A DNA stretch of 33,900 nucleotides from an uncultured Clostridia bacterium (GCA_947627465.1 CANQWD010000029.1:1-33900), one strand, 5' to 3'; positions 1 to 8,021 are shown, numbered from the stretch's first letter. Made by a program: numbers and translations. Notes: generated by a model not told the origin, from the letters alone.

Positions 1-24
1 ACTGATTTGCTTGTTCATATTTTT

Positions 25-53
25 ATTATACCATTTTCCCTTTCAATTTGCAA
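25..53 (-). promoter_or_regulatory. possible promoter for a gene left of the window
   Basis: Read on the minus strand there is TATAAT (positions 25-30) and TTGCAA (48-53) separated by 17 bases. This fits a sigma-A promoter firing leftward, away from the trp operon, but the -35 box matches only four of six bases and the target gene lies outside the window. Confidence 0.35.
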
Positions 54-171
54 GGCTTTGTGCGGTGTTGCCTTAAATTTTAACAAAAATACTGCCATCA
101 TTTTTATCTTTTTTGCCATCTTTTCAGCATTTTGTTTTATTTTTTTGCCGAAAAAAAATTTTGTAACCCCC

Positions 172-200
172 TTGACAAACGCGTAATTTCGTGATATACT
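172..200 (+). promoter_or_regulatory. trp operon promoter
   Basis: A TTGACA -35 box (172-177) and a TATACT -10 box (195-200) are separated by exactly 17 bases, a near-consensus housekeeping promoter. Transcription would begin near position 207, just before the T-box leader of trpE. Confidence 0.8.
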
Positions 201-206
201 AAATTC

Positions 207-542
207 AACAATTGAATTGTCCTTTATAAACCCATGAAGCAGAGATAAAAACGTTCGCAGCCCTCACAGAGAGCGGTCGCCGCTGAGAGTACCGCAGGAA
301 ACGGGGCGTTAAATGGACTGCCGAGGGCGCGATGAAGGCGGCTTGATAAAAGGGGCGCGGGTTTTGTTCGATAAAAACACGCTCCGATTAGCCGCTGTGT
401 ATCCCGCGACGTGTGCGAGCGTTAATCGCAAGGGTATGATAGTACCCGCTGAGAGCGCGTTTTTACGCGAAATAAGGTGGCAACGCGGTGAGTTTTCTCC
501 GTCCTTATTGCAGAATTATTCTGCATTTGGGACGGTTTTTTT
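207..542 (+). promoter_or_regulatory. T-box leader (tRNA-Trp sensing) of the trp operon
   Basis: The leader between the promoter and trpE has the layout of a T-box riboswitch. A long GC-rich Stem I region is followed by the conserved T-box core AAGGTGGCAACGCGG (474-488) and an intrinsic terminator (499-542). The likely specifier is TGG at 314-316, the tryptophan codon, followed by the usual purine. In the core, the bulge reads TGGC; its last base C would pair with a G discriminator base, which tRNA-Trp carries. Uncharged tRNA-Trp should stabilise the antiterminator and switch on trpEGDCFBA. The class is seen directly; the exact specifier position is inferred from layout. Confidence 0.85.
499..542 (+). 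terminator. T-box regulatory terminator upstream of trpE
   Basis: CCGTCC (499-504) pairs with GGACGG (530-535), with an inner palindrome GCAGAATTATTCTGC (510-524), followed by a run of seven T (536-542). The 5' arm lies right after the T-box core, so terminator and antiterminator can compete. It sits 30 bases before the trpE start. Confidence 0.78.
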
Positions 543-571
543 GTACAAAAAAAGAAAACGAGGTGTTTATC

Positions 572-2050
572 ATGCTGTCGCCGACATTGGAACAGGCGCG
601 AAATCTGCAGGACTTCAACATTATCCCGATAAAACGCGAGTTTTTATCGGACTTCATCACTCCGATCGAAGTCCTGCGCAAGCTGCAAAACGCAAGCCGC
701 AACGTCTACATACTGGAATCCGTGGAAAATCAGGAGAAATGGGGACGCTACACGTTTCTCGGCTACGAGCCGAAGCTGGAGATCTCCTGCATAAACGGCG
801 TCACGACCGTGAAAGACGTGCGTAACGGAGACGTTAAAGTCTGCCAAACCTCTCACCCCGCCGACTACATCAGAGAACTGATGAGCCGTTTAAAATCGCC
901 GAAACTCGAGGGCTTTCCGAGCTTCACGGGCGGCTTGGTGGGTTATTTCAGCTACGACTACATAAAATACAGCGAACCCGAACTTAGGCTTGACGCGCTT
1001 GACGAGGAAAACTTCAAAGACGTTGATCTAATGCTGTTTGACAAGGTGATCGCGTTTGACAACATTCATCAGAAAATCATTCTCATAGCTAATATTTCTA
1101 CAGAAAACTTGGATAAAGAGTACAAAAAAGCCGAAGAAGAATTGTGCAAAACAGAGAAATTGATCCGTGACGGCAAGCCTGCCGCGCCAATGCCCGCGAA
1201 ACTTAAAAGCGAGTTTCGGCACTTGTTTGAAAAGGACGCGTTCTGCGAAATGGTCGACAAAGCGAAAAGGTATATACGCGAGGGCGACATTTTTCAGGTG
1301 GTGCTGTCAAACCGCCTCGACGCGGACTTCGAGGGCAGTCTGCTGGACGTTTACAGAACGCTCAGATCCACCAACCCATCGCCGTATATGTTCTACTTTT
1401 CAAGCGGCGATATGGAAGTCGCGGGCGCGTCTCCGGAAACGCTCGTGAAGCTTGAGGACGGCATTCTGAACACGTTCCCGATAGCGGGAAGCCGTCCGCG
1501 CGGCAAAACCGAGGAGGAGGACAAAGCGCTTGAAGCGGAGCTTCGCGTCGACGAAAAAGAGCTTTCCGAACACAATATGCTTGTGGACTTAGGACGAAAC
1601 GATTTGGGAAAAATTTCGGAATTCGGCTCGGTCGAGATCGTAAAATATATGGAAATACTGCGGTTTTCGCACATCATGCATATATGTTCGACGGTGAAAA
1701 GCAAGCTGAAAAACGGCTGCGACGCGCTTGACGCGGTAAATGCCGTACTGCCCGCAGGCACGCTCTCGGGCGCGCCGAAGATACGCGCGTGCGAGATAAT
1801 CAACGAGCTTGAAAACAACAAGCGCGGAATTTACGGCGGCGCGATAGGCTATATCGGCTTCAACGGCGGTCTTGACACCTGTATCGGCATTCGGCTGTGC
1901 TACAAGAAAAACGGGCGCGTGTTCGTCCGCGCGGGCGCGGGCATTGTCGCCGACAGCGTTCCCGATCGCGAGTTCACCGAGTGCGTAAACAAGGCAAAAG
2001 CGGTCGTAAACGCGCTCCGCGGCTTTTCGGAAAAGGGGGCGGAGTTATGA
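572..2050 (+). CDS. trpE: anthranilate synthase component I
   Basis: 492 residues, normal for TrpE. It converts chorismate, with ammonia delivered by TrpG, to anthranilate, the first committed step of tryptophan synthesis. The N-terminal half carries ILES at residues 47-50, matching the LLES motif of the tryptophan feedback site. The C-terminal chorismate-binding domain has the hallmark stretches GTLSGAPKIRACEII and GGAIGYIGFNGGLDTCI. I chose ATG 572 because it follows AACGAGGTG at good distance; the frame is open further upstream but that would lie inside the T-box terminator. The stop overlaps the trpG start as ATGA, so the two subunits are probably made by coupled translation. Confidence 0.97.
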   Translation: MLSPTLEQARNLQDFNIIPIKREFLSDFITPIEVLRKLQNASRNVYILESVENQEKWGRYTFLGYEPKLEISCINGVTTVKDVRNGDVKVCQTSHPADYIRELMSRLKSPKLEGFPSFTGGLVGYFSYDYIKYSEPELRLDALDEENFKDVDLMLFDKVIAFDNIHQKIILIANISTENLDKEYKKAEEELCKTEKLIRDGKPAAPMPAKLKSEFRHLFEKDAFCEMVDKAKRYIREGDIFQVVLSNRLDADFEGSLLDVYRTLRSTNPSPYMFYFSSGDMEVAGASPETLVKLEDGILNTFPIAGSRPRGKTEEEDKALEAELRVDEKELSEHNMLVDLGRNDLGKISEFGSVEIVKYMEILRFSHIMHICSTVKSKLKNGCDALDAVNAVLPAGTLSGAPKIRACEIINELENNKRGIYGGAIGYIGFNGGLDTCIGIRLCYKKNGRVFVRAGAGIVADSVPDREFTECVNKAKAVVNALRGFSEKGAEL

Positions 2051-2616
2051 TACTTTTGATAGATAATTACGACAGCTTTTCTTACAACATTTATCAGGTT
2101 ATCGGCTCGATAAATCCCGATATAAAGGTAGTTCGCAACGATGAGCTGACTGTTCCGCAAATTTCGAAACTTTCGCCCTCGCACATAATTTTAAGCCCAG
2201 GTCCCGGCAGACCGAGCGGCGCGGGCGTCTGCGAGGACGTTATCCGCGAAATGGCGGGGAAAATCCCGATCTTGGGGATATGCTTGGGACATCAAGCGAT
2301 CTGCGAAACATTCGGCGCGAAAATCACATATGCCAAACAGCTTATGCACGGCAAAAAATCTACGATAACGTTTGACGAAAACTCGCCGATCTTCCGAGGT
2401 TTAAGCGGAAAATTCGAGGTCGCGCGGTACCACTCGCTGGCGGCTTCCGATGAAAATTTTCCAAGTGAACTGAAGATCACCGCGCGAACCTCGGACGGCG
2501 AGATCATGGCGGCGGAACACAGAAAATTTCCCGTTTTCGGACTGCAATTTCACCCGGAAAGCATTCTCACTCAAAACGGCAAAAAAATCGTTGAAAATTT
2601 TCTTGCGATACGGTGA
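2047..2616 (+). CDS. trpG: anthranilate synthase component II, glutamine amidotransferase
   Basis: 189 residues, a stand-alone class I glutamine amidotransferase that feeds ammonia to TrpE. The catalytic triad is visible: Cys79 in GICLGHQ, His169 and Glu171 in FHPES; the oxyanion-type SPGPG motif is at about residues 50-54. Starts inside the trpE stop (ATGA). Stand-alone TrpG can be shared with folate synthesis as PabA in some Firmicutes, but the location argues for the trp role. It is followed by an unusually long gap before trpD. Confidence 0.96.
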   Translation: MILLIDNYDSFSYNIYQVIGSINPDIKVVRNDELTVPQISKLSPSHIILSPGPGRPSGAGVCEDVIREMAGKIPILGICLGHQAICETFGAKITYAKQLMHGKKSTITFDENSPIFRGLSGKFEVARYHSLAASDENFPSELKITARTSDGEIMAAEHRKFPVFGLQFHPESILTQNGKKIVENFLAIR

Positions 2617-3007
2617 TTTTCTGCATTGATCCCGGCGGATTTTCGGACATGAAATTCAGACAAAAAATATCGCTCAAATAACGCTCCGAAATTGCCCCAA
2701 ATTCAGGCAATTTTGAGAGTGGATTTTGAAGTAAAAAACGCGTGTTTTTTTCTTACAAAAAATCCGGTGAAAACAAGCTTGATTTTTGTCATGCAAGATT
2801 GTTTAAAACGCGCACAACAAAGCCGATTTCACTCAAAATTACTCGCGTTTCCCACGAGTGATTTTCCGTGCGAAAACAACGCGAATTTCGGGACGATTTC
2901 AAGGCGTTTTTTACTGCAAGATTTCGGGGATTATTTCTACCCGAAAATCGTTTCGAAAATTCATCTAAAACACATTAAAATTACATGCCAAATTCGGAGG
3001 TATTATT
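2617..3007 (+). other. 391-bp gap between trpG and trpD
   Basis: No supported gene. A reading frame opening within it runs into trpD in another frame and has no ribosome binding site. The DNA is more AT-rich than its flanks. AAATTGCC (2689-2696) can pair with GGCAATTT (2706-2713), a weak hairpin followed by few T. The last bases hold the trpD ribosome binding site CGGAGG. I see no clear promoter or strong terminator. It could be an eroded gene, an internal regulatory leader, or a remnant of an insertion. Confidence 0.5.
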
Positions 3008-4018
3008 ATGATAAAAGAAGCTATCACAAAACTTACAAACGGCGAGCATTTGACATACTCGGAAGCGGAGGAAGTGACCCGCGAAATTATGACGGGAAAC
3101 GCATCTCCCGCGCGGACCGCGGCATATCTGACTGCCATGCACATAAACGGCGAAAACGTTGACGAGGTATCTGCGAGCGCTTATGTTATGCGCGACTGCG
3201 CCGAGCGCGTATTCTATGACAGCGACATTATGGAGATCGTCGGCACGGGCGGCGACGGAGCGCAGTCCATTAACGTTTCCACGATCTCGGGGATCGTCTG
3301 CGCGGCGGCGGGCGCTAAGATCGCCAAGCACGGCAACCGCGCCGCGTCCTCGAAATGCGGCGCGGCTGACTGTCTCGAAGCCCTCGGCGTAAACATTTCT
3401 ACGTCTCCGGAAGGCTGCGTGCAGCTGCTCAACGAGGTGGGAATATGCTTTATGTTCGCCCAAGCGTACCACTCGGCTATGAAATATGTCGGTCCCGTGC
3501 GCCGTGATATCGGCATTCCGACTGTGTTTAATCTGTTAGGTCCGCTTACCAATCCCGCGCACGCAAATTTACAGCTGCTCGGCGTTTACAAAAAGGAGCT
3601 GCTCGAACCAATGGCGAAGTCGCTTGTTAAGCTTGGTGTTAAGCGCGGAATGGCTGTTTACGGGCAAGACAGGCTCGACGAGATCTCGGTCGGCGCTCCG
3701 ACTTCCGTTATCGAATTTGAGGGCGGCAACTTCACCGAATACGAGATTACGCCCGAGCAATTCGGTTTACAGCGTCACGATGTTTCCGAGCTTAGGGGCG
3801 GCGAACCCGCTCTCAACGCACAGCTTGCCCGCAATATTCTTGACGGTGAAAAGGGTGCGGGGCGCGATTCCGTTTTACTCAACGCAGGCGCGGCGCTACA
3901 CATTTACATGAACATTTCCATTGCCGACGGCATCATGCTCGCCGCCGACGCCATTGACAGCGGCAAAGCCGCTAAAACTCTTGCGCAATACATCGCCGTC
4001 TCCCGAAGCGTTGAGTAA
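3008..4018 (+). CDS. trpD: anthranilate phosphoribosyltransferase
   Basis: 336 residues, typical length. It transfers phosphoribose from PRPP to anthranilate. The PRPP-binding glycine loop GTGGDGAQSINVST lies around residues 79-92, followed by KHGNRAASSKCGAAD and the stretch GPVRRDIGIPTVFNLLGPLT, all diagnostic of the family. ATG 3008 follows CGGAGGTATTATT. Unlike trpE-trpG and trpC-trpF it is not overlapped by its neighbours: long gaps lie on both sides (391 and 281 bases), the second holding a multi-arm palindrome. Confidence 0.97.
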   Translation: MIKEAITKLTNGEHLTYSEAEEVTREIMTGNASPARTAAYLTAMHINGENVDEVSASAYVMRDCAERVFYDSDIMEIVGTGGDGAQSINVSTISGIVCAAAGAKIAKHGNRAASSKCGAADCLEALGVNISTSPEGCVQLLNEVGICFMFAQAYHSAMKYVGPVRRDIGIPTVFNLLGPLTNPAHANLQLLGVYKKELLEPMAKSLVKLGVKRGMAVYGQDRLDEISVGAPTSVIEFEGGNFTEYEITPEQFGLQRHDVSELRGGEPALNAQLARNILDGEKGAGRDSVLLNAGAALHIYMNISIADGIMLAADAIDSGKAAKTLAQYIAVSRSVE

Positions 4019-4041
4019 CTTCTCCCGAGCGTCGTCACACA

Positions 4042-4140
4042 GCGGTGCGCCGCTTAATTCGCGGAGCGAATTCGCCGCCGCAGGCGGCGGTTTTGGCGAA
4101 CGCAGCGAAGCGGAGTTTGCCAAAACAAGCGGCGTACCGC
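4042..4140. repeat. four-stem cloverleaf palindrome between trpD and trpC
   Basis: A closing stem pairs 4042-4055 with 4127-4140 (14 pairs, one mismatch that is G-T). Inside, with no unpaired bases between arms, are three hairpins. Arm 1 is AATTCGC, loop GGA, GCGAATT (4056-4072). Arm 2 is CGCCGCC, loop GCA, GGCGGCG (4073-4089). Arm 3 (4090-4126) has an 8-bp end stem GTTTTGGC with GCCAAAAC and contains GCGAAGC. The pairing is read directly. The rest of the trpD-trpC gap (4141-4299) shows no gene, only the trpC ribosome binding site. Confidence 0.85.
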
Positions 4141-4299
4141 GGCTTCGACGAGTGTTCCCGAGTATCGCGCCGCTTATGTCTGCTTTTTGCTTCACGGGCG
4201 CGTTTGCGGCGCGGTGCGAGGGAGCGCGAGGAGAAGCCTCCGTGTTCGCGGGGACTTTTGAAACAACAGATCAGCACACTTGATTTAGCGAGGTAACTT

Positions 4300-5082
4300 A
4301 TGATTTTAGATGAGATCGCGGCAAAAACGCGCGAACGCGTAGCCGCATTAAAAGAGGACGTTTCGCTTGAGGAGCTTCAAGCGCGGGCGAAATGCTTTTC
4401 AAGTCACACGGGATTTCCGTTTCTGAATGCGATTCAAAAAGACGATGTTGCATTTATTTGTGAAGTGAAAAAGGCAAGCCCCTCAAAGGGCGTTATCGCC
4501 GAGGATTTTCCGTATCTTCAAATAGCAAAGGACTACGAGAAAGCGGGCGCTGCGGCGATCTCCTGCCTTACCGAGCCGTACTGGTTTCAAGGGAGCAATA
4601 AATATCTTCGAGAGATCGTGAAAAACATGAATATTCCCGTTCTGCGAAAGGATTTCACGGTGGACGAGTACATGATCTACGAAGCAAGGATACTCGGCGC
4701 GTCGGCGGTGCTGTTGATATGCTCGATTTTAAGCGAGGAGCAGCTTTCGGAGTATCTGGAACTGGCGCACTCGCTCGGGCTTTCCGCGCTTGTGGAAGCG
4801 CATAACGAAGCGGAAATTGAAACGGCTGTGAAAATCGGCGCGAAAATAATCGGCGTGAACAACCGCGACCTGAAAACATTCAGCGTGGACACGGAAAATG
4901 CCGCGCGATTGCGCGATCTGGTGCCGCGCGACCGCGTTTTCGTGTCCGAAAGCGGAATAAAAACCGCCGAGGACGTTCACAATCTGCGGAAAATCGGCGC
5001 AAACGCCGCTCTTATTGGCGAGACGCTTATGCGAGCCGACGATAAGAAAGCCAAACTCGACGAACTGCGGGGGCAGAAATGA
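4300..5082 (+). CDS. trpC: indole-3-glycerol phosphate synthase
   Basis: 260 residues, the usual length of a monofunctional TrpC (TIM barrel). It closes the indole ring, turning carboxyphenylamino-deoxyribulose phosphate into indoleglycerol phosphate. Motifs: FICEVKKASPSKGVI with the catalytic lysines near the N-terminus, VLRKDFTVDEYMI, GVNNRDLKTF and FVSESGIKT, then IGETLMR at the phosphate-binding end. ATG 4300 follows GCGAGGTAACTT. The stop overlaps the trpF start as ATGA. Confidence 0.97.
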   Translation: MILDEIAAKTRERVAALKEDVSLEELQARAKCFSSHTGFPFLNAIQKDDVAFICEVKKASPSKGVIAEDFPYLQIAKDYEKAGAAAISCLTEPYWFQGSNKYLREIVKNMNIPVLRKDFTVDEYMIYEARILGASAVLLICSILSEEQLSEYLELAHSLGLSALVEAHNEAEIETAVKIGAKIIGVNNRDLKTFSVDTENAARLRDLVPRDRVFVSESGIKTAEDVHNLRKIGANAALIGETLMRADDKKAKLDELRGQK

Positions 5083-5693
5083 GCGTTAAAATTAAACTCT
5101 GCGGAATGTTTCGTGATTGCGACATTGATTTTGTGAACGAAGCGAAGCCCGATTATATAGGGTTTATCGTTATGTTTCCGAGAAGTCACAGAAATATTGA
5201 TCTTGAAACGGCTCTGCGACTGAAAGCGCGGCTGTCGCCCGACATCGGGAGCGTTGCAGTATCGGTAAACGCGCCGCCCGCCGCTCTCGCGGAGTTCGCC
5301 AAAAGCGGCGCGGCTGATATGTTACAATTGCACGGCTCCGAAAACGCCGATTACATTGCGGAATTGCGGCGTTTAACCGATGTTCCGCTCATCAAAGCTG
5401 TCAAAGTCACGAACGTCGCTGATATTGAGAACGCGAACGCTCTCGACGCGGATTTTCTGCTGTTGGATAGCGGCACGGGTTCGGGAAAAGCGTTCGATCA
5501 CTCGCTTATCGACCGCGCTAAGATAACCAAGCCGTTTTTTCTGGCGGGCGGACTTACTCCCGAAAACGTCCGTGCGGCGGCTCTTGAGGTAAAACCTTAC
5601 GGAGTGGACATGTCGAGCGGCATTGAAACGGATAAGGTAAAAGACCGCGGGAAGATACTCGCAGCGGTAAGGGCGGTGCGCAATGGACTGTGA
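5079..5693 (+). CDS. trpF: phosphoribosylanthranilate isomerase
   Basis: 204 residues, normal for TrpF (TIM barrel). It performs the Amadori rearrangement between the TrpD and TrpC steps. Visible: KLCGMF with the catalytic cysteine near the N-terminus, DYIGFIVMFPRSHRNI, MLQLHGSE, LLLDSGTGSGKAFD containing the catalytic aspartate, FLAGGLTPENV and GVDMSSGIE. The MF after KLCG and the VMFPRSHRN stretch are slightly divergent from common versions, but all key residues stand. Starts by ATGA overlap with trpC; its last 11 bases overlap the start of the broken methyltransferase gene. Confidence 0.95.
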   Translation: MSVKIKLCGMFRDCDIDFVNEAKPDYIGFIVMFPRSHRNIDLETALRLKARLSPDIGSVAVSVNAPPAALAEFAKSGAADMLQLHGSENADYIAELRRLTDVPLIKAVKVTNVADIENANALDADFLLLDSGTGSGKAFDHSLIDRAKITKPFFLAGGLTPENVRAAALEVKPYGVDMSSGIETDKVKDRGKILAAVRAVRNGL

Positions 5694-5932
5694 AAAGGTG
5701 CGAAAGCACTTTAACGCGGCTTCAAGATCCGAATGGGAGCGTCTTGACGCCGACGAATATCATCGGCTTATCTATCGGCTGCACCTTGATTTTATCAAGA
5801 CCGAGCTTTCCGCCGCTCCGCGGATACCGGACGCGGGGTGCGGCTCGGGACGGTACGCTGTGGAATTCGCGCGGCGCGGCTGTGCTGTCACGCTCTGCGA
5901 CATATCGGACGGAGAACTTTCGTTTGCCGCTG

Positions 5933-6025
5933 ATACTAATTCCAAATCAACGTATAGATTTGATTTGCTGTTCCACACCCGTCATCACGTCAAATTTCGT
6001 CCACGCTTTGAATGGGAATTAGTAT
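5933..6025. mobile_element. MITE, family A (ends ATACTAATT), copy 1
   Basis: 93 bases with an 11-bp perfect terminal inverted repeat: ATACTAATTCC (5933-5943) and GGAATTAGTAT (6015-6025). Outermost AT on both sides is likely the duplicated target, since removing 91 bases restores the methyltransferase frame. It has no coding capacity. A second copy of similar length is at 33241-33334, sharing the ends and the internal CAA-TATAGA-like segment next to the left end. Confidence 0.88.
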
Positions 6026-6086
6026 GAGAAGCTCCGCGAAAGCGGGCTGTCCGCCGAGGGATTTATCCGAGCGGACTTACGGAACT

Positions 6087-6187
6087 TATAGCAATCCACG
6101 AAAATAACGCTGCGGTTCAATTAAACGTTATTATGCGAGAAGGGACTTAAAAGCACTAATGTTGCTTTAATTGTGTGGATTGCTATA
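6087..6187. mobile_element. MITE, family B (ends TATAGCAATCC), copy 1
   Basis: Terminal inverted repeats TTATAGCAATCCAC (6086-6099) and GTGGATTGCTATAA (6175-6188) are perfect over 14 bases. The element is 97 bases (6089-6185) flanked by TA on both sides, which looks like a TA target duplication as made by IS630/Tc1-mariner-type transposases. Removing 99 bases restores the methyltransferase frame. The element introduces a TAG at its left edge. A second copy lies at 13661-13762. Confidence 0.88.
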
Positions 6188-6708
6188 AGCATGTTTTCCG
6201 ACGAGAGCTTCGACCTCACAGTGTGTTATGGCGCGCCGCTCTCCTACATCACAGAAAACCGCGAAAAAGCGCTTTCGGAGCTTGTCCGCGTAACAAGGCG
6301 CGGCGGCACGGCGGCTTTCAGCGTAAACAACACATGGGGAATACTGCGGAATGCTCTTGGGAAAATGAAGGAAGACCTCTTCGCAAACGGCGATTTTTGG
6401 CGCATTGACGAGGTTATCGAAACGGGCGACTGTCCGTCTTTCGAGAGCGTCAAATTCGGCGGCGAAACCTCGCCCGAAAAGCATTTCTTTAAGCCCGCCG
6501 AGCTATCCGATCTGCTTGAAAACGCGGGACTTTCGGATATCGCGCTTGGAGCCGCGCCCTGCCTGTGCTCGGGAAACTCCGTGCAATATAACAAACTCGC
6601 CGAAAATCCTGCGGCAAAAGCGCGGACAGAAGCGTTATAACTGAAATGCTGCAGCGATGAAACTATGCTCGGTTTCGGAGAATTTCTGCTCGCAAAGGGA
6701 GTAAAAAA

Positions 6709-7242
6709 ATGATCTACTATATAGCGGACTTACATTTGGGACACGAAAGAGTTATACAATTCAGCGACCGTCCGTTTTCGAGCCTTGAGGAAATGGACAA
6801 AATATTGATCGCGAATTGGCGCGCAGTCGTGCGCCCCGAGGACGAGGTGTATATACTCGGCGATTTGATCTACAAAGCCGAAAGCCCGGAAGCGTATCTG
6901 AAACAGCTCACGGGACGGCTTCATCTCATTAAGGGAAATCACGATACTTATATTAAAAAGCCGGAGTGTCAAAAGTATTTTGAAAGTATTGACGACGCGA
7001 AACAAATCGCCGACGACGGGCGGCGCGTATTTATGTCGCACTACCCTCACGCGGAATGGCCGGGATACTACCGTAACGCCATTCATCTTTTCGGACATAT
7101 TCACAACCGCGAAAACGACGCGTATCACATTATGCAAACGCTTCCGCGAAACTACAACGTCGGCGCGGACGTTATCGGTTACACGCCGCGGACGCTCAAT
7201 GAAATAATCTCCATATTCGGAGAACGGCGGCTGTCCGAATAA
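6709..7242 (+). CDS. calcineurin-like metallophosphoesterase
   Basis: 177 residues. The metal-binding motifs of the family are all present in order: DLH (Asp7, His9), GD at 51-52, GNHD at 76-79, His110 in MSHYPH and GHIH at 128-131. It is therefore a small two-metal phosphoesterase, cytoplasmic, with no signal peptide. The substrate cannot be told; small relatives act on nucleotides or phosphodiesters. ATG 6709 follows AAGGGAGTAAAA and overlaps the original stop of the broken methyltransferase gene as ATGA, showing that the two were once coupled. Confidence 0.9.
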   Translation: MIYYIADLHLGHERVIQFSDRPFSSLEEMDKILIANWRAVVRPEDEVYILGDLIYKAESPEAYLKQLTGRLHLIKGNHDTYIKKPECQKYFESIDDAKQIADDGRRVFMSHYPHAEWPGYYRNAIHLFGHIHNRENDAYHIMQTLPRNYNVGADVIGYTPRTLNEIISIFGERRLSE

Positions 7243-7428
7243 CTTATTCGCATATTCCCGCTTCACGGCACGATACGCGATATCAAGGCAATTAGGCATG
7301 AATATAATCAATAAAGCCGAACAGCCCGTTACGCCTTACGAAAACCTCTGAAAACCTGTTTTGTTTGGCTCTGCGACCCGCTCCGCGAAGCCGATGCCGA
7401 ATAATCGCAGTTTTTAGAAGCGCCCTTA

Positions 7429-7541
7429 TGTTTTTGTGAAAAACGAGAGCGCGGCTTTACAAGCGGCTGGGGTTTGAAATTGCAGAAACTGTCGAGAAAA
7501 CACGCTATAAAATGATCAGGGAAGTGAAATTATATGTTTGA
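7429..7541 (+). pseudogene. remnant of a GNAT acetyltransferase gene
   Basis: The 291-bp gap 7243-7533 has no intact gene. In its right part one frame reads VFVKNESAAL and a shifted frame continues LYKRLGFEIAETVEKTRYKM, ending IREVK and TGA at 7539-7541. This resembles the C-terminal strand-helix of GNAT acetyltransferases (N-x-x-A-x-x-LY-x-x-x-GF). It is a frameshifted, truncated tail overlapping the start of the intact GNAT gene. No start or acetyl-CoA motif remains. The left part of the gap shows nothing recognisable. Confidence 0.55.
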
Positions 7542-7962
7542 AATAACTGATTGTAACGAAAAAGACATTGACCGTATATACGACGGTTTGGTAAAAAGCA
7601 TTTTTGAAAGCGTACCCGAACTTCAAAAAAACAAACATTTCAAAATACACAAGAAAATCGCCGACGAAAACGGCACGGTTATCGCGGGCTGCATTGCCGA
7701 GGGGTATTGGTGGAATGCGGTGTACGTTGATTCGCTTTGGGTGGACGAACGTTACAGAAACCGCGGTTTGGGTTCGGCGCTGCTTTGCGAGGTTGAGAAA
7801 ATAGCCGCGCAAAACGGCTGCAATATCGTGCATTTGGACACGTTCGATTTTCAAGCCAAAGACTTCTATATAAAGCGCGGATATGAGATTTTCGGAACGC
7901 TTGAAAACTCTCCCGAGGGGCATTGCAGATACTATTTGAAAAAAGCACTTATACAACCATAG
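7534..7962 (+). CDS. GNAT family N-acetyltransferase
   Basis: 142 residues, one GNAT domain. The acetyl-CoA pyrophosphate-binding motif is RNRGLG at residues 75-80, preceded by the VYVDSLWV strand and followed by a helix; near the end FYIKRGYEIFGTLE is the typical terminal strand pair. The acceptor substrate is unknown. ATG 7534 follows CAGGGAAGTGAAATT. It directly follows a decayed GNAT remnant, suggesting turnover of such genes at this site. Confidence 0.88.
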   Translation: MFEITDCNEKDIDRIYDGLVKSIFESVPELQKNKHFKIHKKIADENGTVIAGCIAEGYWWNAVYVDSLWVDERYRNRGLGSALLCEVEKIAAQNGCNIVHLDTFDFQAKDFYIKRGYEIFGTLENSPEGHCRYYLKKALIQP

Positions 7963-8021
7963 GTAAAGAGATTTTTGTTCAATATAAATTCGGCATTCAC
8001 GTAAAATGACGGGAGGTCAAA

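Larger units (their letters stand above)
5683..6712 (+). pseudogene. class I SAM methyltransferase gene broken by two MITEs and a nonsense codon
   Basis: The N-terminal part shows methyltransferase motif I (DAGCGSGRYAVEFA) and CDIS. It is interrupted at 5933-6025 by one MITE, and after RADLRNL by a second at 6087-6187, which brings an immediate TAG. Deleting each MITE with one target copy (91 and 99 bases) joins FAAD to EKLRESGLSAEGF and RADLRNL to SMFSDESFDLT. Then TAA at 6638-6640 is a third lesion: the same frame continues with SDETMLGFGEFLLAKG and ends at TGA 6710-6712, overlapping the next start as ATGA. The reconstructed length is 840 bases, 279 residues. Substrate unknown. Confidence 0.9.

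Noticed and set aside
488-571. Upstream extension of the trpE frame
   Set aside because: It would start inside the T-box core and run through the terminator; ATG 572 has a proper ribosome binding site and gives the normal TrpE length.
2692-3162. 156-codon frame from the trpG-trpD gap into trpD
   Set aside because: No ribosome binding site, no recognisable motif, and its second half lies over trpD in the wrong phase.
4141-4299. Possible small genes in the rest of the trpD-trpC gap
   Set aside because: Frames here are Arg/Ala-rich products of GC-rich DNA without binding sites; none is supported.
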